DNA from: Rhodocollybia butyracea
Lineage: Eukaryota > Basidiomycota > Agaricomycetes > Agaricales > Omphalotaceae
NCBI GenBank assembly: GCA_015501585.1
Contig: JADNRY010000182.1
Span: 1-64,000 of the forward strand
Length of the DNA stretch: 64,000 nt
Reading direction: 5' to 3'
Shown here: positions 45,985 to 57,970 of the stretch, piece after piece
How the letters are laid out: each line of letters begins with the position of its first letter
How positions within the stretch are numbered: the first letter of the stretch is position 1
Notes under the pieces: generated by a model
Databases searched by the model: none
What the model was told of the DNA's origin: nothing
The model's input: only the letters and a program-made list of their open reading frames with translations
Program-made: the position numbers and the translations under genes

Positions 45985-46135
45985 GCGATGGTGGAAGTTC
46001 ACTGCAAAGACTAAAAATGTTTCTCGAGCCGTTTGTCTTGCCCACCAAAGATCGTGGGAATTTTTTCACTCTCGTCTTCGAACTTCCAAGTCCGTTGGTA
46101 CTGGCGCTGCTGGTCGTTGCCAGCGACGAATTTGC
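45985..46135. repeat. Repeat related to the 33361 fold-back MITE
   Basis: It shares GATGGTGGAAGTTC.CTGCAAA, GTGGGAA.TTT, TCTTCGAACTTCCA and GGCGCTGCT.GTCG.TGCCAGCGACGA with the 33361 copy and its right flank, but lacks the palindromic centre. Confidence 0.6.
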
Positions 46136-46544
46136 GGGGATAATCTCGTCAGATCCGAAGGTTGAGTACAGTTTGGACGATGTTCAGTCGGACAACCCGG
46201 GTTTGGCTGTTTACGAAGAGTGTGCCATGATGTCTTCGCGCGAGGAAGCGTTGTCGACAGTTCTTGTCCTTTCCCTCTCAATAACTTCGTGCCTCAGCCT
46301 TCTCCACTACGAGGCTTTCAATTTCTCACTCGCTCATACCATCGCTCTCGTCACAGCATATTCGGAATTCGTGAAGGGTTTGAGAACGACGGACTTTATC
46401 ATCCCTCCTCAAGAGGTCGAACCATATTCCTACGTTGCCATGGCGTGGAGAAGGTCTACGCTGGATTCTACAAGTACGACGATGCCACTAACAAAAGGTT
46501 CCACAGCAACGCGTCGCCAAACCATGAAACCGAGGAAAATGTGA

Positions 46545-47200
46545 CATTCAAAGAGGTATGTATTCGTTCATGCCACGCGTACGGAAATGAACTTTTCTTT
46601 TTACAGTTTACGCACGAGCGGTGTTTAGACGCCAGGGAGTTCCTAGATGTAGAGGCAGAGGTGTCGGATGACGATGGACGTGAGGATGATGATGATACAG
46701 ATTTCACCGATTTTATCGACGACCAGGCCATCAGTTTTTCCTCTCGCAAGCTGGACGTTCTTCTTCCCATCCTAGACGACAACGAAAACTTTCCTTCGTC
46801 CCCCTCCATCTCTATTTACTCCGCTGCCCAAATCTCCCCAATCCACCGGCTCATAACCTCCACTCCCGCTCTAGAGGACGCTGCAGCCGCGCTCCCCCTT
46901 CAATCTGCAACTCCCTCGGAATGTTGGGATCTACTGCGGAAGTGTGACGCATCTAGAGTTTTGAGACACCGTTCCTAGTGCCACCGACGACCACGATCTG
47001 GCCGAACTTGAACATACCATCGGTAGCGCTCCACCCGCTCCGTGTCGCCACCCCCTCGAATGAATTGCTACGCACCTTTCATCTCAAATCCCGGCTACCG
47101 AAAATACATCCTCGTTCCCCGACGCATTCGTCGTTCGTCTCCTCCTTTTTCACAATCGTCTTGTCCCGGCCATTACCAGTCTTTTAAAACCTTCATCATT
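46545..47200 (+). pseudogene. Spt5-like N-terminal fragment 4
   Basis: After an intron (acceptor before TTTACGCACGAGCGG) the frame gives DAREFLDVEAEVSDDDGRE, an acidic run, DFIDDQ, SSRKLDVLLP and TPSECWDLLRKC. It then shifts to DDHDLAELEHTIGSAPP. This is the leader of the Spt5-like family, where the intact gene has DECWDLLRAFATSDD. A weak NGN-like piece (FISNPGYRKYILVPRR) follows in another frame. Broken by frameshifts. Confidence 0.6.
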
Positions 47201-48000
47201 TTCTATTGCAACTCGTTGCTCAAGGCAAACCTCTTCCATCCTCGCTGATAAGTTATCGTCCATGGGCGATGCTGGCGTCGTAGGCCATGCCTGAGATTTC
47301 TTGCCCGTTTGGCCCTCCTTTAAGACGGTTGCAATCAACTTCAACGAACTACACGTAGGTTAGCCTGTTGTCCTGCGTCAAAACAATGCGATGATCGCTT
47401 ACTTTATCTTCTTTTTCGGCCCTTTTCCAGACACAAGTAGCCGTCTTCAGTTCTCCGTATGCGAGCCCGTCATCTGTGTCGTTCGGCCTAGGAAGCCATA
47501 CAATTGCAGTAGTACCGCCTCGGTCTGCAGCACCTGTTGGCCTCTGGACAAAGTTTTGTACTGGAAAGGTGCCATGTCCCTACCGCCGCAAGCCACATGC
47601 GTTCCGACAGGATGTGCTGAAATACAAGCAACAGCGCCTCTTTGTCCCTGTAGAAGACTTCGCAACGTGTACTTTTTCAGTTCGCTCACGAAAGGTCCCA
47701 AGACCTTATTGTTATTTAGGAGTTTCCTTTTTGGGTGTTATTGTTGAATGCCCTTTTCAATGCGTTCAATTTAGGAACTCATACCTTTCCACCTTTCTCT
47801 CTTATTTCCCTTTGCGCTGGCGCATCTCTCGACGATGGACTCGACAATGGACTCGACACGGTTTGCATACACGGAATCTAAACCAATCCTAACCTTCTCC
47901 CAACTGAGTGCTCCCCGACCGAAAATCATACCTTCATATGCAACGTCTTTTCTTCGTCGTCCTTGACGTGCGCTTGGTATACATCAGGATCTTCCTGAGA
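47201..48000. other. No recognisable gene
   Basis: Cys-rich short frames on plus near 47450-47700 have no known pattern. No repeat is seen. Confidence 0.3.
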
Positions 48001-48005
48001 AGGCA

Positions 48006-48588
48006 TTGTTCCATCCATACACACGTCCGGCCAAGCCCCAGAAGATAGATATACCACCTACTCTTTGCGATTCTTCTCCCGGTTCACCTTTGACTCCGCT
48101 GGGGAATGAACCGTCGAATGGATCGTCAACAGTGTCAAGCAGTGCTTGTCGTATCATATTTATTCCCCCGCCATTGACTGGTGTGACTGTTTTAACTGCA
48201 GGGTGGTCTCCCGATCTGTTGAAATCATACCGTGTATGTTTAAAAGTGTGATAATATCCGTGTCTCTAACCATTTTCCCAGTCTTTTGCCAGAGACGCAG
48301 TTAAAGCTCACCTGGACTATTCGAAAAGCCTCTCTACTCAGATTCCTAAAGCAGTTGAACAAGCACAACAATACGTAGGTCTTTTTGCTCACTTTGGTCG
48401 CTTTTGCTCACTACTTCGGTCACTTGATATTCCAGATCGAAGATAAAATTCCTCTATTTAAGAATCATCAAGACCATTGGGGAGCGAATGCGTTGCTTAG
48501 AGATCAGCTGAAAAGTGTCAAGGATACTCGCACTAAGGCTGAGGGCCGTGCTGCTGAGAAAGAAAAGATGGCGAGACAATATAATTAG
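48006..48588 (+). pseudogene. Unknown small gene fragment, shares an intron with a repeat at 53.8 kb
   Basis: Three blocks read PYTRPAKPQKIDIPPTLCD to LLKSYR, then SFARDAVKAHLDYSKSL, then IEDKIPLFKNHQDHWG and KAEGRAAEKEKMARQYN before a TAG. GT-AG introns at about 48235-48288 and 48375-48434 separate them. No ATG starts the first block. The first intron (GTATGTTTAAAAGTGTGA.AATATCC.TGTCTCTAACC) is repeated inverted at about 53818-53870. The product is helical and charged; no family is recognised. Confidence 0.45.
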
Positions 48589-48772
48589 CATCCAAAGTGA
48601 CGTCGTTCAAGCCCACTGCTTTCGCGCTCTCAAAAATGTCTCTCTTGTTCTGTATTATTTTAGTATGGGACTGACGCAGGGATACATTCTATTTTGCAGT
48701 ATGTACATTAACTCCCGCAATTGTTATTTGCTACATCCATAATTATTCTGTATAATTCTACGCTAGATATAC

Positions 48773-49495
48773 ATGGAAAAGTCTAGAAGTGTATTTTCGC
48801 GTTTTCTCATATGCGTTCAAGAATCCCCAAGTCCCGCCGCTGGTAAGTGTCTTGCGACGCTGCGTACGGAAACTAATTTTTTTAACTTACAGCACACGCA
48901 GCGGCGACGCATAAACGCGAGGGACGTTTTAGATGTTGAGGCTAAGGTGTCTGGTTACGAGATAGACGACGGCGAAGAAGACATCGACGAAGATGCGATC
49001 CGCGTGCACTATCGCGATGAAACCCTGGATTGGAAGGATGGCATAATAGTAGAGACCGTATCTGGTGCAGATGGGATCAGGGTCATCCATCGCCAGTCAT
49101 CCACCAAGACAATAGATGTTCCTTTCAACCTTATCGAGTCTTTCCACGAGCGACCAAACCCTGCCAGGGGGAAAGGACTCATGGTTGTTGCCAGGAATCA
49201 CCCTGAGCACATTGGGAAGTTGGTGCGCAGAATCCACCATTTCTATGACACAGTGAAGACTGAGGAAACCTTGGCTCATGGTGCAGAGGGTAGACCGCTC
49301 AGGTTCTAAGGAAAGCACGGTTTTTGAATTTCTTGAGTTTCACCCCAACGATGTTGAATACGTGAAGGAGACTACAGAAGAACTCAAGTCGTCCACCTCG
49401 TTGTTAGAATCTACTAGATTGGATTTTTCGTATAGCGGCGTTGATGTCAGACGTCCGATGATAACGTCTTCCCAGGTCTTATCCCTGCATTGACT
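48773..49495 (+). pseudogene. Spt5-like fragment 5, internally deleted
   Basis: NLQHTQRRRINARDVLDVEA starts the acidic leader, but after DGEEDIDEDAIRVHYRDE the sequence jumps to a C-terminal KOW-like part (WKDGIIVETVSGADGIRV, VVARNHPEHIGKLVRRIHH). After a frameshift at about 49310 it continues FEFLEFHPNDVEYVKETTEE. The middle (NGN and first KOWs) is missing. The same C-terminal part is seen at 61860-62490. Confidence 0.55.
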
Positions 49496-50090
49496 TCAAA
49501 GACCTTCAGAACAAAAAGACTACATAAAAAAGGCAACTGTGGAGCGAGGCACAGCCTAATCAGGAAGTATCTCCAATAATGAAATGGAGCGGAATGGAGC
49601 TGTACATAAATTGCGCACGAGAACGCTATAATAAATTGGACACGCGTGCTGGGTGACTCACCAGGAAATCGATACGCTGGTAATTTTTGAGTAGATTTCA
49701 AACAGCAAGCTTTACAAGTACAATAAAAAGTGAGCGGGATACAAATTAGAGAAACACACGAAAGGAATATAGGGTACGGCCCACGGGTGGAAGCAGGAAC
49801 TGAAGCAGTTATTGGGCGCTACGGGAAAATCCAATGGTAAACTAGATATGTCAAAACAGTGTCAAAAGTGGAAATAAATTTATTGTAATTGTTGGCCGGA
49901 GCAACACACTGGCGAAGGGAGCGAGGAGCTTTACTCCGAGCGGACTGAGCTTTACTAAAGCTCTATGTCGTTAACGTTCACGTTCAACCGTTCAATGTTC
50001 AACATTCACAACCGTGGGCGTAGCCACGGGTATCTGCTAGTTGTAATTTGTGCTAGTTGTAATTTGTATAATTTTAAACGTATAGTTTTT
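49496..50090. other. Spacer without a gene
   Basis: AT-rich, with small inverted repeats around 49930-49965 (AGCTTTACT/AGTAAAGCT) and a tandem TAGTTGTAATTTG at 50037-50070. Confidence 0.35.
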
Positions 50091-52864
50091 ATTTCACGTG
50101 AAAGCTGACAAATCGCTTGTGAGCAACGCGGCTACACGTCGGCTGCTGTTGTGCTGCCGTAATATTTTTCTTTCTTCTCCGAACTTCCACGACAGTCGTA
50201 AGTCTTTGGTTGAATATGTCTGCATGCAGCGTGCTGAGTGCATATTGTGATAGGTATTTCTTACGAACTTCCACGACCGTAAGTCTTGACCATAAAATCT
50301 GCCCGCGTGCTGAACCCATTTGTGACAGGCGGCAGTTGACAAGCAATTTCCTCTCTTTCTATCTATTTATCTCATCCATCGCATCGCATCGACTACATCC
50401 AAACCAATGCCCATCCATTCCAAGCGCTATTACCTTCCATTCCCCGAAAAATGGACTGAACTTCCGGCCAACAGCAGTTGGAATGACCATGTTGAGTACA
50501 TTAAGAACTTGTCGCATCATCCCCTAGTGCTCCCGCAGTTACCAGCCCCATTACGAGTCACCCCACCCCAGTGCACGCGATCGATTCTTGAAATGTTGAA
50601 TGACAGCGACAATGGCCAAATTTTAATCTTGCCTCAGTACCCTGATGTCGTCAAACGGATTGCACGGATCTATCTGGAGGAAAAAGCGGCGGGAATACTT
50701 GTTTCGGGTCAGCCAGGCATCGGTACGTGCTCATTCAACATATTAGAAAGTATGACATATGTTTTACAGGCAAGAGCGTGTTGCTCGCTTACCTCCTTTT
50801 AGTGCTCTTGAGCCTAGGAAAACGCAAAGATCCACATATGAATATACGCTCCGCTCCTATCTTCCTTTACACCAGCGAAATGATCCTGTTTTATGATGGT
50901 AAACTATACTATCCCAAAAGTCAGCAAGATTTTCACCCTCATGACCTTCCTCAGCCGAAACCATATAAAACGGGCATGCGACCTCCTGTATGGTTTCTGG
51001 TAGACGTTGAAGCAAACGAGCCTCGACAATTGGTTGAAGTTATGCCCGCCAACGCTTTCATCGTTCAAACGTCTTCGCCTAACCCGATGCGGTTTGAGAA
51101 ATGGCTGAAATTGAAGAAGCCAATCGTGATTGGACTTGGGCTATGGACCCCTAAACTTCTTCGGGAGGGGTGAGACATTTTTTTACTGGTATTGTGGAGA
51201 TCTTATGCTAAAGCACTACTTTTTAGTTGGTCTTTGCAGAAGGCACAACGGACTCTTAATTCCTTGACACTCTCATGGGCCAGAAGCACAACTGACGAGA
51301 TGAATGAGGAGGATGGTGCTCTTGCGGTGGAGCACCAGAACGTCTTATCCGAGGCTCATCCGAGAGAAGAATGGTCCGGATGGACAGATGACAAGATAAT
51401 ATCCAGAGCGACGAAACTCCTGATAAAGCAAGGAGTGATGCTTTTCGGCAACTCCGCGCGAGACATCTACTATTATCTCCAATTACCACGCGAGCTCGTC
51501 GTGTGCCACTCTAATCAAAATGACGACCACTGGCAGAAGGCAATAACTTACCTCCGAACGTACCTCGAAACTGGGGTAGCTCTAATGATGGAGGCTGAGA
51601 AAAGCAACGGGGCAACTCGATTGTCACATCGCATTTGCGCCCTCACGTTGTTAGAACGAGCTCCAGGAACCTGTTGGTGGGCCAGCGATCTTTTCGAAGT
51701 TATTTGGAAATCTAAAGACATCAAGAAGAAGCTGATGGAGAAACAGAAATCTCTGGAAGAAGAAGAACGAGCCAAACTCTTCAATTCCCTTTCCCCTGTC
51801 GGAAAAGCCCATAGTTTTGGAGCCAACCTCTACGAGCCGCATGCACACAAATCCATCACCTTTGGGAAAACCCTCTTACCTCAGTTGCGACCGATGACTC
51901 TGACTCCCTATTCTGTTGGCCAATCTGAACTTTCAGCATCAACAACAGATCAAACCAAGTACACATTTACGACCACAATGACCGAATATTCCAAGTTTGA
52001 AGAGTTTCCTAGGCGAGTGAAACACTTGTTTCAATACTCCACCCTCCCCGCCTTTCCCCAGCTTAGTTTCGACTACTACTATGTCCCCGAAAAGGAGAAC
52101 AACCCGTTCTTCGATTCCTTCTTTTTTTGGGATCTGGACAAGTATGTCGTTATTGTCTTTATCCAGGTTTCCACTGGGAAGGATGGTCATAAGAAGATCA
52201 CACTGATGGGTCTCGAACTTATCGAGAACCTGCAAGCCGATGCTAAACTTCAGTTTGGGAAAGAAGTTAAGGTCATGTACCTCTTTGTTTCACCGCATGT
52301 TGAAGCCGTCGGCCCTGCTCAAACATGGGCAATACCTGCCAGGTATTTCGAGGATCCAATCGCTTCCTACGTACGGGGAGGGGTGTTTTTTTTTGAGCGT
52401 TCCTATTCCATTAGATAAGGATGCGGTTCGTTCTACTCGAGCAGAGCTTTATCTCCGTTCCAAGAGCGCCAAAGCTGTGACTGTGGATAATGTGATATCG
52501 ATGGGTAGAAATGACTCTAAGCCAGCAACTGCTGGACAAGGTGGTAAGGTTGGCCGTTCAGATCCAACACCCTCCTCTGGAAACAGCGGCCGCAAGCGCA
52601 ATCGACAGCGACAGCGGTCCACATCTTCGAAACCCGTCAAGCGCCAGCGCTGCAAATAGGTCAGATATGTCCTGTCCTTTCTCCTTTCTGGTAGTTTGAA
52701 TTCTCGCTTCCGTTTTTTATTTTATCTATTGCATGTGAAATTCAATTTTCTCCGACCAGCAGTGGCTGTTAGTGGTGTTATTCGATGTGATATCCCGGTG
52801 ACGAGCAAGAACGTTTTTATTCTTCACACCTGTATTTGTCAGTCAGTCATTGTTGTATCTTGTA
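50091..52864 (+). repeat. Segmental duplication, unit A (2.77 kb)
   Basis: It starts near CACGTGAAAGCTGACAAATCG and ends at GTCATTGTTGTATCTTGTA. It matches 55179-57970 over its whole length with few differences, except for about 47 bases present only in unit B (after 55342). It covers the promoter, the gene and the 3' flank of the Crinkler-like gene. Confidence 0.9.
50407..52659 (+). pseudogene. Crinkler/RHS-like NTPase-nuclease, copy A, late frameshift
   Basis: Proteins of this type couple a P-loop NTPase to a PD-(D/E)xK-type nuclease-like domain and are known as Crinkler-RHS effectors in eukaryotic microbes. Exons: 50407-50722, 50770-51169, 51227 onward. The Walker A motif GQPGIGKS spans the first intron; PVWFLVDVEAN resembles Walker B. 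The nuclease-like part has NPFFDSFFFWD then VIVFIQVSTGKDGHKK, close to the F-D...(F)Q-V/T...H pattern of the family, without a classical ExK. The C-terminal basic segment KPVKRQRCK could be a nuclear signal. A run of nine T (52386-52394) shifts the frame and gives a stop at 52416-52418, losing the last 80 or so residues. No secretion signal is seen. Confidence 0.65.
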
Positions 52865-53081
52865 TCTTGGTATTTGTCGTGATTGTATTCTGGTATCTTG
52901 GTATTGAATTGATGATGCAAATTTTAGAACAACTCACTCAGCGATTTTTTCACTGTTGATTCACTTCGTCGAGTTGTACATGTATATGTGCCGTTACTGG
53001 CGGCTATCGTGGAGTGCCTGGAACATCATCTAATCATCTTCGTAAGTTTTTTCGCGGGAGTAGCCAAGAATGCGGCTCATC
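52865..53081. other. Start of the spacer between the duplicated segments, no gene
   Basis: Short AT-rich spacer; nothing recognised. Confidence 0.3.
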
Positions 53082-53900
53082 TCTTTTAATCTTGCCGCCG
53101 CGCTCAAATTGAGCTAGATTGGCGGAATACACTCGTTTCTGCCATTCTTCGGACCTCCAGAAGTCTGATGTATCTGAGTTAGGTGTCAGAGAGAATAAAT
53201 CTCGATTATGAAGAAAACAATCATATATGTAAGTACCTGTCAGAGAGAATAAATCTACTACTAGTCAGTACAAAGTATATAGGTAAATAGAGAATAACGC
53301 ACCTCGATTGTGAAGAAAACAATCGAGGGAAATATATGACTCGAGCCCCTTATAAGGGGCATATGTAAGCATAAGAGGAACGGTAAACTAAGAACCGAAT
53401 GGTAAACGAAGAAGCGGAGTGAATAGGAAACGTCAAAGCGAGTATACGCGATACGAAAAAAGGGGATGGTACGCAAGTATATTCAACATTAGGGCCGAAC
53501 TGGGTCATGAATCGCGTTTGGTGCTGGACATCCACTAATGCAGGAAATGCTATCCCTCCGTAGATCATGAATTCTTTCTGGATATAGTTAGACTGGCTCG
53601 GAAAGCGAAAGATTTTTCCTTGCCTTGGTGAAAGCACCGTTCGGGATGAGGTCCAAGGGCCATTTCTGGTTACACCACCACAGGCTCTGTCTTTTGATTA
53701 TGTAGTTCTATCGATCTGGTATCACTCCACCCTTTGTCTTGACAATTCTGACACCAGATTATTCAGGCGATAAACGATTTTCAGCTGATCTCTATCCAGG
53801 TGAGTCTTAACTGCGGAAAATGGTTAGAGACATGGATATTGTCACACTTTTAAACATACACAGTGTGATTTCAAGTTAGAGTAAGTATTGAAGATCTGGA
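53082..53900 (-). repeat. Dispersed repeat, inverted copy of 42001-42378 plus part of 48230-48540
   Basis: Read on the minus strand it begins with the intron also found at about 48235, an abbreviated exon (CTCACCTGGATAGAGATCAGCTG, where two blocks of the 48-kb gene are fused), then TATCGCCTGAATAATCTGG and the entire 42-kb repeat. A solo LTR (53183-53488) interrupts it. Confidence 0.7.
53183..53488. mobile_element. Solo LTR, 306 bp
   Basis: It begins TGTCAGAGAG, ends ATTCAACA, and is flanked by TTAGG on both sides (53178-53182 and 53489-53493). The related repeat at 42 kb has the empty site, reading GAGTTAGG-AACTGGG on the complementary strand. TG...CA ends plus a 5-bp target duplication fit an LTR left by recombination. 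TGTCAGAGAGAATAAATCT is repeated inside at 53237. No internal retrotransposon sequence remains. Confidence 0.8.
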
Positions 53901-54519
53901 TTGGATGTTTCGGAGGAGAATTTGCTGCGTATTTTGTTCCTCCTCCGTTGAGCTTGGTGTTGACAGATTTCCGCAGGATTTTATGCCCACCGCCTCTCCT
54001 ACGCTTCTGCACGACGATTTACCCAGCCCGATGATTCACCTATCCCAACGATCCACCAATCCCGATGTTTCGCCTATCCTGGACGATTCACGACGATTCA
54101 CCTATCCCGCCTGGAGCCATTACCGTGACGAGGCAACGTGTCCCCGCTGTTCAGTTTGTACATTGCCCAATTCATCTTTGAGGCAGCCACGGTTTGGGGT
54201 TGGTTTTCGCTGCGTGTCCAATTCCTTGTTCATTGAACTGTAACGCTAGAGTGACAGAGTCACCGTAGCGCAACACGGGAAGTGTGAGAGAAGAGGTAAG
54301 CTCGATAGAACCGTTGTAAACCGGGGGGATTTCGATTCACGAGGACCTATCGTACCTACAGTAAAGCTCTACCTTGTGTTGTACTTGTTTCCCGTTTTAG
54401 ATCATTAGTAGTGTTTCATGTTTAAATACGCGTGTTATCAACGCTGCTGTCTTGAAGGGGTGCATTCAAACAGCTCAGAGCTGACAGATGATCTAGAGTT
54501 TGGGAGACATCGTTCCAAG
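53901..54519. other. No recognisable gene; small tandem repeats
   Basis: At 54005-54110 short units resembling GATTCACCTATCCC and GACGATTCAC repeat imperfectly. No coding motif. Confidence 0.35.
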
Positions 54520-54740
54520 TGAGACCGCCGACCATAGTGATATGGCCGAACTTGAAGATACGATGTCGGACAAGTAGGTCATTGCGTTGGAAAATGGGTG
54601 AACTCGTCGAAGCAGTCGGCTGGGACCAGGTCTCAAGTGGGAATCGCATCTCAAGGAAGACGGGGTCGAATTCGTTGCGTCAAGATGGGACCTGCGTCAT
54701 CCATGAGACCAAGTGCGAACTGGAACGCAATTAGATTGCC
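54520..54740 (+). pseudogene. Spt5-like fragment 6, leader fused to tail
   Basis: A leader piece reads DMAELEDTMSDK, like DDHDLAELEHTI at 46980. Soon after comes a tail piece, GLKWESHLKEDGVEFVASRWD, then in a shifted frame IHETKCELERN. The intact gene ends with KWDTELEANGTVF, RWDLVVIHETSAQMNEGN. Everything between leader and tail is gone. Confidence 0.5.
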
Positions 54741-55178
54741 ATTACAAACTGGTTACTACAGTATCCAAATTATGGTTTGAAATCAATTTCGGAGCTGACA
54801 GAATCCGGTTTCCAGGATATGGTTTCAGCCAAATAACGTAATAAGTTTCTTTCCGGTTTGTAGAATTTACCGTGTAGCTGAGTGGACGCAATTATCTACG
54901 CAATATGATACGGTCTTTAGAGGTCTTCGCTTCGTCTATATTATCAGTGTCCGAATTGGGATCCTCCCCCAGCGTCCACCACAGCCTTTATGAAAATTTC
55001 GTTGTTACTAAATTAAAGGCTCTGCTTGGGATGTCCACGACATCCACGGGTGGGAGCGCGGGCTAAAGCCCCCAATCACACTCTTCTAACATTGGTCATT
55101 GTACCTGCTCGATTACCTTCTACACTACTACTTATTCTACTAAGACTCGTTAGCAAAGTCTGACTTATCTACAAACTA
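54741..55178. other. Spacer before duplicated unit B, no gene
   Basis: AT-rich with no coding motif. Confidence 0.3.
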
Positions 55179-57970
55179 ATTCCACGTGAAAGCTGACAAA
55201 TCGCATGTGAGCAACGCGGCTACACGTCGGCTGCTGTTGTGCTGCCGTAATATTTTTCTTTCTTCTCCGAACTTCCACGACAGTCGTAAGTCTTTGGTTG
55301 AATATGTCCGCATGCAGCGTGCTGAGTGCATATTGTGATAGGTAACACGTCGAGAAGCGAGTTCCTCCCTCCCCCTCCTTCATTCATCTTTATTTCTTAC
55401 GAACTTCCACGACCGTAAGTCTTGACCATAAAATCTGCCCGCGTGCTGAACCCATTTGTGACAGGCGGCAGTTGACAAGCAATTTCCTCTCTTTCTATCT
55501 ATTTATCTCATCCATCGCATCGCATCGACTTCATCCAAACCAATGCGCATCCATTCCAAGCACTATTACCTTCCATTCCCCGAAAAATGGACTGAACTTC
55601 CGGCCAACAGCAATTGGAATGACCATGTTGAGTACATTAGGGAATTGTCGCATCATCCCCTAGTGCTCCCGCAGTTACCAGCTCCATTACGAGTCACCCC
55701 ACCCCAGTGCACGCGATCGATTCTTGAAATGTTGAATGACAGCGACAATGGCAAAATTTTAATCTTGCCTCAGTACCCTGATGTCGTCAAACGGATCGCA
55801 CGGATCTATCTGGAGGAAAAAAGCGTCGGGAGTACTTGTTTCGGGTCAGCCAGGCATAGGTACGTGCTCATCCAACATATTAGAAAGTACTACATATTTT
55901 ACAGGCAAGAGCGTGTTGCTCGCTTACCTCCTTTTAGTGCTCTTGAGCCTAGGAAGACAAAGAGATCAACATATGAATATACGCTCCGCTCCTATCTTCC
56001 TTTACACCAGCGAAATGATCCTGTTTTATGATGGTAAACTATACTATCCCAAAAGTCAGCAAGATTTTCACCCTCATGACCTTCCTCAGCCGAGTCAGTA
56101 TAAAACAGGCAAGCGACCTCCTGTATGGTTTCTGGTAGACGTTGAAGCAAACGAGCCCCGACAATTGGTTGAAGCTATGCCCGCCAACGTTTTCATCGTT
56201 CAAACGTCTTCGCCTAACCCGATGCGGTTTGAGAAATGGCTGAAATTGAAGAAGCCAATCGTGATTGGACTTGGGCTATGGACCCCTAAACTTCTTCGGG
56301 AGGGGTGAGACATTGTTATACTGGTATCGTGGAGATCTTGTGCTAAAGCACTACTTTTTAGTTGGTCTTTGCAGAAGGCACAACGGAATCTTAATTCCTT
56401 AATCCTCTCCTGGGCCAGACGCACTGGCGAGATGAATGAGGATGGTGCTCTTGCGGTGGAGCACCAGAACGTCTTATCCGAGGCTCATCCGAGAGAAGAA
56501 TGGTCCGGATGGACAGATGACAAGATAATTTCCAGAGCGACGAAACTCCTGATAAAGCAAGGAGTGATGCTTTTCGGCAACTCCGCACGAGACATCTACT
56601 ATTATCTCCAATCACCACGCGAGCTCGTCGCGTGCCACTCTGGTCAAAGTGACGACCACTGGCAGAAGGCAATAACTTACCTCCGAACGTACCTCGAAAC
56701 TGGGGTAGCTCTAATGATGGAGGCTGAGAAAAGCAACGGGGCAACTCGATTGTCACATCGCATTTGCGCCCTCACGTTGTTAGAACGAGCTCCAGGAACC
56801 TGTTGGTGGGCCAGCGATCTTTTCGAAGTTATTTGGAAATCTAAAGACGTCGAGGAGAAGCTGATGGAGAAACAGAAATCTCTGGAAGAAGAAGAAAGAG
56901 CCAAACTCTTCAATTCCCTTTCCCCTGTCGGAAAAGCCCATAGTTTTGGAGTCAACCTCTACGAGCCGCATGCACACAAATCCATCACCTTTGGGAAAAC
57001 TTTCTTACCTCAGTTGCGACCGATGACTCTGACTCCCCATTCTGTTGGCCAATCTGAATTTTCAGCATCAACAACAGATCAAACCAAGTACACATTTACG
57101 ACCACAATGACCGAATATTCCAAGTTTGAAGAGTTTCCTAGGCGAGTGAAACACTTGTTTCAATACTCCACCCTCCCCGCCTTTCCCCAGCTTAGTTTCG
57201 ACTACTACTATGTCCCCGAAAAGGAGAACAACCCGTTCTTCGATTCCTTCTTTTTTTGGGATCTGGACAAGTATGTCGTTATTGTCTTTATCCAGGTTTC
57301 CACTGGGAAGGATGGTCATAAGAAGATCACACTGATGGGTCTCGAACTTATCGAGAACCTGCAAGCCGATGCTAAACTTCAGTTTGGGAAAGAAGTTAAG
57401 GTCATGTACCTCTTTGTTTCACCGCATGTTGAAGCCGTCGGCCCTGCTCAAACATGGGCAATACCTGCCAGGTATTTCGAGGATCCAATCGCTTCCTACG
57501 TACGGGGAGGGGTGTTTTTTTTGAGCGTTCCTATTCCATTAGATAAGGATGCGGTTCGTTCTACTCGAGCAGAGCTTTATCTCCGTTCCAAGAGCGCCAA
57601 AGCTGTGACTGTGGATAATGTGATATCCATGGGTAGAAATGACTCTAAGCCAGCAACTGCTGGACAAGGCGGTAAGGTTGGCTGTTTAGATCCAACACCC
57701 TCCTCTGGAAACAGCGGCCGCAATCGACAGCGACAGCGGTCCACATCTTCGAAACCCGTCAAGCGCCAGCGCTGCAAATAGGTCAGATATGTCCTGTCCT
57801 GTCTCCTTTCTGGTAGTTTGAATTTCCGCTTCCGTTTTTTATGTTATCTATTGCATGTGAAATTCCATTTTCACCGACCAGTGGCCGTTGAGGACTTAGT
57901 GGTGTTATTCGATGTGATCTCCCGGTGACTTCACACTGTATTTGTCAGTCAGTCATTGTTGTATCTTGTA
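55179..57970 (+). repeat. Segmental duplication, unit B (2.79 kb)
   Basis: Direct copy of 50091-52864, separated from it by 2314 bases. Unit B has about 47 extra bases (from about 55343, AACACGTCGAGAAGCGAG) in the upstream region and small deletions in the last coding exon. Confidence 0.9.
55543..57781 (+). pseudogene. Crinkler/RHS-like NTPase-nuclease, copy B, early frameshift
   Basis: Same structure as copy A: exons 55543-55859, 55905-56304 and 56362-57781. An A6 run (55817-55822), where copy A has A5, shifts the frame just before the Walker A motif. The rest is open to the natural C-terminus, because the T run at 57515-57522 has eight bases rather than nine. Small in-frame differences occur near 56430 (two codons shorter) and 57720. 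The nuclease-like segment FFFWD...FIQVSTGKD is unchanged. As annotated neither copy encodes a full protein. Confidence 0.65.
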
